Of a DNA stretch of 7,329 nucleotides, positions 1-5,440 are shown one piece after another. The notes beneath the pieces are model-generated. The model was not told where the DNA came from. It made no database searches and saw only the letters and a program-made list of their open reading frames with translations. A program made the position numbers and the translations under genes. Source of the stretch: an uncultured Lachnospiraceae bacterium (GTDB lineage Bacteria > Bacillota > Clostridia > Lachnospirales > Lachnospiraceae). Every line of letters starts with the position of its first letter. The first letter of the stretch is position 1. The DNA lies in the NCBI GenBank assembly GCA_946549155.1, contig CAMNQN010000167.1:1-7329 (forward strand), given 5' to 3'.

Positions 1-140
1 GTGTTCTTAAACTGCTCCTGTTAGACTGGATGCGGAAAATTATATTGTCCTTGCTTTTCTGTGGGTATACGCAGGAAGAGAGAGGCCAGATCCGATCAGT
101 CCCAGGGGCAGTTTGTGTAAAAAGAGAACGGGAGGGGAAA
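1..140. other. Upstream region without a supportable gene
   Basis: No gene can be supported here. The reading frame of the downstream response regulator stays open back to base 3, but the extra residues look nothing like a receiver domain and the in-frame ATG at base 30 has no ribosome site. A weak promoter-like pair exists (TTGTCC at 45-50 and TATACG at 66-71), but its 15-base spacing is short, so I do not call it. The region probably contains the untranslated leader of the two-component operon. Confidence 0.5.
131..135 (+). promoter_or_regulatory. Ribosome binding site of the response regulator
   Basis: GGAGG lies 5 bases before the ATG at 141. It fixes the start there and argues against the longer in-frame ORF beginning at base 30, which has no such site. 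Confidence 0.75.
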
Positions 141-842
141 ATGTATAATATACTGGTTTGCGATGATGAAAAAGAGATTGTGGATGCGGTGGAAATCTAT
201 CTGATGCAGGAGGGCTATCAGATATTTAAAGCCTATGACGGCAAGGAAGCGCTGGAAATTTTAAAGCGGGAGGATATTCATCTTCTGATTTTGGATCTGA
301 TGATGCCGGGGATGGATGGCATTCACGCCACCTTAAAGATCCGGGAGGAGAGCAGTATTCCCATTATCATCCTTTCGGCGAAATCCCAGGACAGCGACAA
401 AATTCTGGGCCTGAATATCGGAGCGGACGACTATATGACGAAGCCCTTTAATCCTCTGGAGCTGGTGGCCCGGGTGAAATCTCAGCTTCGCCGCTATACC
501 AGCCTGGGTACCATCCAGGAAGCCAAGGAGGAGGAGCATGTCTACCGCACCGGCGGCTTGATGGTGAATGACGAACGCAAAGAGGTCACGGTGGACGGGG
601 AGCCGGTGAAGCTGACCCGCATAGAGTACAATATTCTTCTTCTTTTGATTATGAATAAGGGAAAGGTTTTTTCCATCGATCAGATTTACGAGCAGATCTG
701 GAAGGAGGAGGCCTTTTGCGCGGATAACACAGTGACCGTACATATCCGTCATATCCGGGAGAAGATCGAGATCGATCCGAAGAATCCCCGCTATCTGAAG
801 GTGATGTGGGGGATTGGGTATAAGATTGAAAATATTGAGTAA
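141..842 (+). CDS. OmpR/PhoB-family response regulator
   Basis: This is a 233-residue two-component response regulator, a cytoplasmic transcription factor activated by phosphoryl transfer from a histidine kinase. The receiver domain spans about residues 1-120: acidic pair D8-D9, phospho-acceptor D52 in LILDLMMPGMDG, switch serine S79 and conserved lysine K101 in the MTKPF motif. A winged-helix DNA-binding domain occupies about 135-232, with the family-typical LTRIEYNILLLL and the recognition-helix stretch TVTVHIRHIREKIE, ending in the GIGYKIE wing. The length is normal for the family (about 225-240). The start at 141 has a good ribosome site and begins exactly at the receiver domain. The gene precedes the membrane kinase by 63 bases and is almost certainly its partner. 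Overall it resembles the VanR-like part of the family, but no target genes can be named from sequence, so I give no symbol. Confidence 0.96.
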   Translation: MYNILVCDDEKEIVDAVEIYLMQEGYQIFKAYDGKEALEILKREDIHLLILDLMMPGMDGIHATLKIREESSIPIIILSAKSQDSDKILGLNIGADDYMTKPFNPLELVARVKSQLRRYTSLGTIQEAKEEEHVYRTGGLMVNDERKEVTVDGEPVKLTRIEYNILLLLIMNKGKVFSIDQIYEQIWKEEAFCADNTVTVHIRHIREKIEIDPKNPRYLKVMWGIGYKIENIE

Positions 843-847
843 ACCGT

Positions 848-873
848 CAGGCGAAAAGCAGTCATAAAGCCTG
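848..873 (+). other. Small inverted repeat between regulator and kinase genes
   Basis: CAGGC (848-852) and GCCTG (869-873) could form a 5-base-pair stem with a 16-base loop in the 63-base spacer. There is no T-run after it, so it is not an intrinsic terminator. It may affect relative expression of the two genes, or be chance. Confidence 0.2.
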
Positions 874-905
874 GAGGGAACAGTAACATTATTGGAGTCA
901 GGAAT

Positions 906-3257
906 ATGAAAAAAGTAAGGTACCGGGCGTGGTACAGGACTGGATTTAAGTGTGCGGGGATCATTCTGCAGGGGGCGTTTGCGGGCATTTTTCTGCTGTG
1001 CCTGATGAATTTCTTTTATTGGACGGAAGGAAGCCTGAGCCTTGGCGAGATGGGAAAAAGCTTCGAGCAGACGGAAGCGTTTTTCAATCAGGTGGAGGAG
1101 ACGGTGCGGCGCAAGCTGGATTATGACCGGAATATCGAGCTGTTTGAGCTGAACGGACAGTTTGATGAGCTGCAGGAGGTGGATATCCGTCAGTATGAGA
1201 CGGGAGCGCTGGATGAGGCGAACCTGAATCTGAACACCACCTACTATATCCGGGACCTGCTGATGTTTTATCAGGACGGGCTTTCCAAAATGGAGGACCG
1301 GATTCAGCGGCTGACGGATTCCGGCTTGACGGAGCAGCAGATTTCAGAACAGCTGGATGAGGAAGCCCAGGAGCTGGAGAGGGTCTTTCCTATTTCAGGG
1401 AACTCTCTGGCGGACTTTGTCCGCATCAGCGGCGGTTCTTCTTCTTTGCTGAAATATTACCAGCAGCTATGTTCTGTCAGTCAGGATGTGGGGGAGCGTT
1501 ACCAGCAGTATGAGTTTTCCCAGGAAAATCCCGGAGGTGAGGAGAACAGCCAGGCCCCCAGCAACGTGGCCTACTATGTGGAAAATACCGCTACGAAGCA
1601 GCGCTACACCAATATGAGCGTAAAGAGCCTCTCCGCCGCAAGACGAATGGTGCAAAACAGCAGTGATCTGGTATTCCTTTTCGAGGGGGAGCGGCAGTTC
1701 AATATCATGGTGGCGAACAGTGAGTATGTGCTGAACGAGGAGGCGGCCCAGCGATTTATGAACACCCGTTTCCTGGGAGCGGGGGAGAAGATCCTGCTGG
1801 CGGTGAATACCTCCTATCTCATCGGGGATAAGCTGCAGGAGGCCTATCGCGCTTTTTCCCAGAGGGAACCGGTGATTTTGGGGAGCCTGATTACCGGGAT
1901 TATCAGTATCGTGCTTTTGATTGTACTGCTGATTCTTTCCGTGACAACCACGGGCAGGAGGCAGGAGGGAGGAGAGCTGGTACTGAACTGGTTTGACAGA
2001 ATCCCTACGGAGATTGCGGCGGGACTTTGTCTGATTGCCGCCATCAGCTGGTATCTGCTGGTGTTGACCTCCCGGAGAATCCACTTCAGGACAGCCGCTT
2101 TGAACAGCCTTTGCCTGACGGGGGCGCTGGTGGTGGAATACTGGATTTTCCTGTTCAGCCTTTTGGGCCTGTGCCGCAGAATCAAGGGACAGACGCTGTG
2201 GAGCAACAGCGTACTCTATGTGACCCTTCTGGTGGGGGGACAGGTATACCAGGCCAGACAGCGCTCCAGGCGCCTGGCGGTTTCCTATCTGTTTTTTTTC
2301 GCATTGAATATCTTTTTCGTCAGCCTTTTTCACGGGGCGGGGGTCCTGATGGCCATCGTGCTGGATATGGCGGTGATGCTCTATATGATGCGGGATGAGG
2401 TGGGAAAGCAGAGCGTGCGGGAGGGGCTGTATCAGATTTCCCAGGGCAGGCTGGACTATAAGGTGGATACCAGTCTGCTTACCGGCGACAGCCTGGAGAT
2501 GGGGGAGGCGGTAAATGAGATGGGTGACGGCCTGCAAAATGCAGTGGACGCTATCATCAAGAATGAGCGGCTGAAAGCGGAGCTGATCACCAATGTCTCC
2601 CACGATATCAAGACCCCCCTCACCTCCATCATCAACTATGTGGATCTTCTGAAGCGGGAGGACTTACAGAATGAGAGGGCGAAGGAATATATCAGGGTGC
2701 TGGAACAGAAATCTCAGCGATTAAAGCAGCTGACGGAGGACCTGATTGAAGCCAGCAAGATTAATTCCGGAAATATCGAGCTGCACCGGATGCCCCTGCA
2801 GCTTCAGCAGATCCTGCAGCAGGCCTACGGGGAGTTTGCGGAACGGCTGGAGGAGAGTCGGCTGGAGCCGGTGATCACGCTGGAGAAGGAGCCATTGATG
2901 GCAAATGTGGATGGCCGGCAGCTTTGGAGAGTGTTTGAGAATCTGCTGAGCAATATTGCCAAATACGCCATGCCGGGGACCCGGGTTTATATGGAGCTGA
3001 AGAAGGTGGAGGAGCTGGCGGAGATCAGCTTCCGAAATGTGTCCAGACAGAAGCTGGCTGTGGGCGCGGAGGAACTTCAGGAGCGGTTTGTGCGGGGAGA
3101 TTTAAGCCGGAGCACGGAAGGCAGCGGTCTGGGGCTGTCCATTGCCAAGAGCCTGACAGAGCTGATGGACGGCAGCTTTGAAGTTTACCTGGAGGGAGAT
3201 TTCTTTCAGGTTACGCTGTTTTTTCCTATATATAAAGAGAACGGGGCTAATATCTAA
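906..3257 (+). CDS. Multi-pass membrane sensor histidine kinase
   Basis: This 783-residue sensor kinase autophosphorylates and passes the phosphate to the regulator encoded just upstream. One membrane helix lies at about 13-39. A soluble, presumably extracytoplasmic region of about 280 residues (40-322) follows and matches no sensor fold I recognise. Next comes a cluster of five or six hydrophobic segments (about 323-347, 369-388, 397-422, possibly 432-449, 458-476, 478-495). A degenerate HAMP-like linker runs from about 497 to 555. The HisKA dimerisation box has phospho-acceptor H566 in ITNVSHDIKTPLTS. The ATPase domain has an N box (E678, N679, N683, K686) and a glycine-rich G2 box GSGLGLSIAKSL at 739-750. 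The usual DxGxG G1 box is missing; the equivalent stretch reads FRNVSRQ, as I recall for a Firmicutes subgroup. The ATG at 906 has GGAG 8 bases upstream. The signal sensed is unknown. Confidence 0.94.
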   Translation: MKKVRYRAWYRTGFKCAGIILQGAFAGIFLLCLMNFFYWTEGSLSLGEMGKSFEQTEAFFNQVEETVRRKLDYDRNIELFELNGQFDELQEVDIRQYETGALDEANLNLNTTYYIRDLLMFYQDGLSKMEDRIQRLTDSGLTEQQISEQLDEEAQELERVFPISGNSLADFVRISGGSSSLLKYYQQLCSVSQDVGERYQQYEFSQENPGGEENSQAPSNVAYYVENTATKQRYTNMSVKSLSAARRMVQNSSDLVFLFEGERQFNIMVANSEYVLNEEAAQRFMNTRFLGAGEKILLAVNTSYLIGDKLQEAYRAFSQREPVILGSLITGIISIVLLIVLLILSVTTTGRRQEGGELVLNWFDRIPTEIAAGLCLIAAISWYLLVLTSRRIHFRTAALNSLCLTGALVVEYWIFLFSLLGLCRRIKGQTLWSNSVLYVTLLVGGQVYQARQRSRRLAVSYLFFFALNIFFVSLFHGAGVLMAIVLDMAVMLYMMRDEVGKQSVREGLYQISQGRLDYKVDTSLLTGDSLEMGEAVNEMGDGLQNAVDAIIKNERLKAELITNVSHDIKTPLTSIINYVDLLKREDLQNERAKEYIRVLEQKSQRLKQLTEDLIEASKINSGNIELHRMPLQLQQILQQAYGEFAERLEESRLEPVITLEKEPLMANVDGRQLWRVFENLLSNIAKYAMPGTRVYMELKKVEELAEISFRNVSRQKLAVGAEELQERFVRGDLSRSTEGSGLGLSIAKSLTELMDGSFEVYLEGDFFQVTLFFPIYKENGANI

Positions 3258-3262
3258 AAAAA

Positions 3263-3280
3263 CTGTGAACTCTGTGCTAC
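3263..3280 (+). repeat. Short direct repeat upstream of the trio promoter
   Basis: CTGTGAACT is followed immediately by CTGTGCTAC, with the CTGTG cores 9 bases apart, ending 5 bases before the TTGACA element. Short tandem half-sites upstream of a -35 element are the arrangement used by OmpR-family regulators, though those usually repeat every 10-11 bases. It could be an operator or chance. Confidence 0.25.
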
Positions 3281-3285
3281 TCTTA

Positions 3286-3314
3286 TTGACACAGGAAAAA
3301 AATGGGGGTAGGAT
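3286..3314 (+). promoter_or_regulatory. Probable sigma-A promoter for the zinc-ribbon/DUF5685/dnaJ operon
   Basis: A perfect -35 box TTGACA (3286-3291) is followed after 17 bases by TAGGAT (3309-3314), a four-of-six match to TATAAT. Transcription would start near 3321, about 30 bases before the ATG at 3352. It lies in the non-coding gap after the kinase gene, so the trio can be expressed separately from the two-component system. I see no terminator between them, so read-through from the kinase is also possible. Confidence 0.55.
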
Positions 3315-3336
3315 ACTTGCAGGATTGGTGAGTGAA

Positions 3337-3342
3337 AGGTGG
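3337..3342 (+). promoter_or_regulatory. Ribosome binding site of the zinc-ribbon membrane protein
   Basis: AGGTGG lies 9 bases before the ATG at 3352. It decides the start: the frame is open upstream as far as 3178, but those codons overlap the kinase gene and the promoter and encode nothing family-like. Confidence 0.65.
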
Positions 3343-3351
3343 ATATTAGAT

Positions 3352-3747
3352 ATGAGAGAACGATTTACCAGATTTATGATGGGCAGATATGGAACCGACG
3401 AGTTTTCCAAGTTCCTTCTGGGTGCCGCCGTGGTCCTGATGGTGCTGAACCTGTTTTTACGTTTCGGCCTGCTGAATACGCTGGTGCTGGTGCTGCTGAT
3501 CTATGTGTATTTCCGTATGTTTTCCAGGAATGTACAGAAGCGGTACCAGGAGAATATGAAATACCTTCAGATAAAGGGAAGGATTACATCCTTTTTCCAG
3601 AAGGAAAAGCGTATGGCCGGGGACAGAAAGGTAAATCATATTTATAAATGTCCCAACTGCAAACAGAAGATCCGTGTTCCCAGGGGGAAGGGGAAAATCT
3701 GTATAACCTGCCCGAAATGCAGGACTGAGTTTACGAAGAAGAGTTGA
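3352..3747 (+). CDS. Small membrane protein with C-terminal zinc ribbon
   Basis: This is a 131-residue protein of unknown function. After a short basic N-terminus with the segment GRYGTDEFSKFLLG, two hydrophobic helices (about 21-37 and 40-56) form a probable membrane hairpin. A basic, probably cytoplasmic stretch follows (about 57-97). The C-terminus is a zinc ribbon with ligands C100-x2-C103 (CPNC) and C120-x2-C123 (CPKC), separated by 16 residues. A further cysteine, C117, is probably not a ligand. The ribbon carries the phrase RVPRGKGK, typical of small bacterial zinc-ribbon proteins and possibly able to contact nucleic acid or protein. I recall similar proteins in Clostridia annotated only as zinc-ribbon or zinc-finger proteins. 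It is first in a three-gene operon, 4 bases ahead of the DUF5685 gene. Membrane topology and zinc binding are inferred. Confidence 0.88.
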   Translation: MRERFTRFMMGRYGTDEFSKFLLGAAVVLMVLNLFLRFGLLNTLVLVLLIYVYFRMFSRNVQKRYQENMKYLQIKGRITSFFQKEKRMAGDRKVNHIYKCPNCKQKIRVPRGKGKICITCPKCRTEFTKKS

Positions 3748-3751
3748 TGCC

Positions 3752-4597
3752 ATGTTTGGGTACGTATGTATAAATCAGCCGGAATTGAAGATTAAGGATT
3801 ATGAGGCTTACCGGGGCTATTATTGCGGATTGTGCCGGAATTTGCAGAAACGTTATGGACGAATCGGGCAGATGCTGTTAAACTATGATATGACCTTTCT
3901 GGTTATTCTTCTGGATGGGCTGTATGAACCGAAGGAGCAGGAGGAGCTGCATCGCTGTATTCCCCATCCGGTTCACAGCCATCGGCAAATTCAGAGTGAG
4001 ATCACGGATTATGCGGCGGATATGAATGTGCTTCTGTCCTATCAGAAGGCTGTGGATGACTGGAAGGATGAAAGAAGCGGCCCCGGGCGCATCCTGGCTG
4101 CGGCGTTAAGGGGCGGCTATGAAAAAATGAAAGGGACGTATAAGCGGCAGGCGGAGACTCTGGAGGAGAGTATTCGTCTGCTTTCCGAGGCAGAAAAGGC
4201 AGAATCAGAGGATTTGGATTATGTGGCGGGATTATCCGGCAAATTTCTGGGTGAGATATTTGTCTGGAGGGAGGATATCTGGCAGGAGGATTTGCGGACA
4301 CTTGGATTTTTCTTGGGAAAGTTTATCTATTTGATGGATGCCTTTGAGGATATGGAAAAGGACCGGAAGAAAGGAAATTATAACATTTTCCTGATCCGGC
4401 AGAGAAAGATGCCGGAGACTTTTGATAAGGATACCGAAGGGATTCTGGTGGATATGATGACCCAGTGCGCCAGAGCCTTCGAGCGTCTTCCTATTCTTCA
4501 CCGGTCAGAGATCCTGCGGAATATTCTGTACTCGGGAGTCTGGAGCAGGTACCGGGCAATACAGGAAAAGAGGAAAAAAAATGAGAAATCCCTATGA
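3752..4597 (+). CDS. DUF5685 family protein
   Basis: This 281-residue protein begins with MFGYVCINQPELKIKDYEAY and the YYCGLC cysteine pair (C25, C28), a signature I recall for the DUF5685 family of Clostridia. No function is established. It appears mostly helical with no signal peptide or clear membrane helix, apart from a hydrophobic stretch around 46-57. Two acidic motifs stand out: DDWKDE (102-107), and DAFED (196-200) followed by a basic KDRKKGNYN stretch. Together they resemble the paired aspartate-rich motifs of squalene/phytoene synthases, but this is a by-eye comparison. The gene starts 4 bases after the zinc-ribbon gene, with a weak GAAGAG ribosome site inside the end of that gene, suggesting translational coupling. 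Its last 17 bases overlap the J-domain gene. A lysine-rich C-terminus (KRKKNEK) is encoded partly by this overlap. Confidence 0.85.
   Translation: MFGYVCINQPELKIKDYEAYRGYYCGLCRNLQKRYGRIGQMLLNYDMTFLVILLDGLYEPKEQEELHRCIPHPVHSHRQIQSEITDYAADMNVLLSYQKAVDDWKDERSGPGRILAAALRGGYEKMKGTYKRQAETLEESIRLLSEAEKAESEDLDYVAGLSGKFLGEIFVWREDIWQEDLRTLGFFLGKFIYLMDAFEDMEKDRKKGNYNIFLIRQRKMPETFDKDTEGILVDMMTQCARAFERLPILHRSEILRNILYSGVWSRYRAIQEKRKKNEKSL
4566..4573 (+). promoter_or_regulatory. Ribosome binding site of the J-domain gene
   Basis: AAAAGAGG lies 7 bases before the ATG at 4581 and sits inside the end of the DUF5685 coding region. It shows that the 17-base overlap is genuine and that the two genes are translationally linked. 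Confidence 0.6.
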
Positions 4598-5300
4598 AGT
4601 TTTAGGAGTACCGGAGACGGCTTCCGAGGAGGAGATCAAGAAGGCCTATCGGAGACTGAGCAGAAAGTATCATCCGGATGCCAATGTGAATAATCCGAAT
4701 AAGGCGCAGGCGGAGGAGAAGTTCAAGGAGATACAGCAGGCCTATCAGCAGATTATGAAGGAGCGGGAACAGGGGACCTCCGGCGGCTATTCTTCCGGCG
4801 GCAGTACCTATGGCGGGAACCGTTCCTACGGAGGTTATTCCGGCTCGGGAAATCCCTACGAGGATTTCGGTGGCTGGGGCTTTGGAGGATTCGGCGGGTA
4901 TGGGCAGAGCCGGGGCGGCTCCGCCTATCAGGAATCGGATCCCAAGATGCAGGCGGCGGCTAACTATATCAATAACCGCCATTATGCGGAGGCGCTCCAT
5001 GTACTGTCGGAGATTTCGAATCGGAATGCCAGATGGTATTATTACAGCGCGCTGGCCAATGCGGGCCAGGGCAATAATGTGACGGCGAAGGAACACGCTT
5101 CCATGGCGGTGTCTATGGATCCGGATAATTTACAGTATCAGCAGCTGCTGTCCCAGTTGGAGAATGGCGGGCAGTGGTATCGCAGTATGGGCGAGGGCTA
5201 CGGCAGCCCGCTGAATAATACCGGGGATTTCTGTATGAAGCTGTGTCTGCTGAATATGGTCTGCAACTGCTGCTGCCCCGGCCGGATGTGCTATTGTTGA
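4581..5300 (+). CDS. J-domain (DnaJ-like) co-chaperone with TPR-like region and cysteine-rich tail
   Basis: This 239-residue protein should stimulate the ATPase of an Hsp70 (DnaK) partner through its N-terminal J domain (about 1-63), which carries the essential HPD tripeptide at 31-33 in KYHPD. A Gly/Ser/Tyr-rich linker spans about 65-116, like the G/F region of true DnaJ. Residues about 120-195 look like TPR helices (NRHYAEALHVLSEI, YYYSALANAGQGN, AVSMDPDN) and could bind protein. The DnaJ zinc-finger and substrate-binding C-terminal domains are absent, so this is a class III J protein, not housekeeping DnaJ. The last 22 residues hold eight cysteines (C218, 222, 228, 230, 231, 232, 237, 239), which could bind metal, form disulfides or be lipid-modified. 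It is third in the operon, overlapping DUF5685. Its client is unknown. Confidence 0.92.
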   Translation: MRNPYEVLGVPETASEEEIKKAYRRLSRKYHPDANVNNPNKAQAEEKFKEIQQAYQQIMKEREQGTSGGYSSGGSTYGGNRSYGGYSGSGNPYEDFGGWGFGGFGGYGQSRGGSAYQESDPKMQAAANYINNRHYAEALHVLSEISNRNARWYYYSALANAGQGNNVTAKEHASMAVSMDPDNLQYQQLLSQLENGGQWYRSMGEGYGSPLNNTGDFCMKLCLLNMVCNCCCPGRMCYC

Positions 5301-5321
5301 TTGGATTGATGTGTTTATAAG
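5294..5321 (+). promoter_or_regulatory. Possible promoter for cobT
   Basis: TATAAG (5316-5321) is a five-of-six match to a -10 box. A poor -35 candidate, TTGTTG (5294-5299), lies 16 bases upstream and overlaps the end of the J-domain gene. Transcription would begin near 5328, about 110 bases before cobT. No terminator was seen after the J-domain gene, so cobT could also be co-transcribed with the trio. Confidence 0.3.
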
Positions 5322-5341
5322 GACAAGAGGAGCGGGACACC

Positions 5342-5404
5342 GTGAAAAGCGTTTGGCTGCTGAGATGGCGCCGGCTTTGCTTTCATGGTCGTACCGCTTT
5401 TTGA
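5342..5404 (+). CDS. Possible 20-residue leader peptide upstream of cobT
   Basis: A short ORF starts with GTG at 5342 and stops at TGA 5402-5404. A convincing ribosome site, AGAGGAG (5326-5332), lies 9 bases before the start. The product would be basic and aromatic, with two tryptophans and four arginines (WLLRWRRLCFHGR). It resembles no known peptide. Its stop codon falls in the loop of a small inverted repeat, GTACC (5391-5395) and GGTAC (5406-5410), so translation could affect folding ahead of cobT. It may equally be chance, because purine-rich runs are common in this genome. Confidence 0.2.
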   Translation: MKSVWLLRWRRLCFHGRTAF

Positions 5405-5425
5405 TGGTACAGGAAAGAAGAATGG

Positions 5426-5432
5426 AGAGGAG
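5426..5432 (+). promoter_or_regulatory. Ribosome binding site of cobT
   Basis: AGAGGAG lies 8 bases before the ATG at 5441 and fixes that start, which also agrees with the usual N-terminus of CobT. Confidence 0.65.
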
Positions 5433-5440
5433 ACAGGATT

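Noticed and set aside
30..140. N-terminal extension of the response regulator starting at ATG 30
   Set aside because: The frame is open, but there is no ribosome site before base 30 and the receiver domain begins exactly at the ATG at 141, which has GGAGG upstream. The signal-peptide-like look of the extension is chance.
1467..2603. 378-codon minus-strand ORF opposite the kinase gene
   Set aside because: It is a shadow of the kinase codons: its protein is rich in His, Gln and Pro with no domain, and no promoter or ribosome site supports it.
3227..3236. TATATATAAA near the end of the kinase gene as a -10 element
   Set aside because: No acceptable -35 box lies 16-18 bases upstream, and it is inside coding sequence. 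The TTGACA promoter 60 bases downstream is far better.
3178..3351. Longer form of the zinc-ribbon protein starting inside the kinase gene
   Set aside because: The extension overlaps the kinase coding region and the promoter. The ATG at 3352 has an AGGTGG site and starts at the conserved part.
4785..4930. Repeat-like GGC/GGT/TAT pattern in the J-domain gene
   Set aside because: It is the codon reflection of the Gly/Ser/Tyr-rich linker and not an independent DNA repeat. No CRISPR-like spacing is present.
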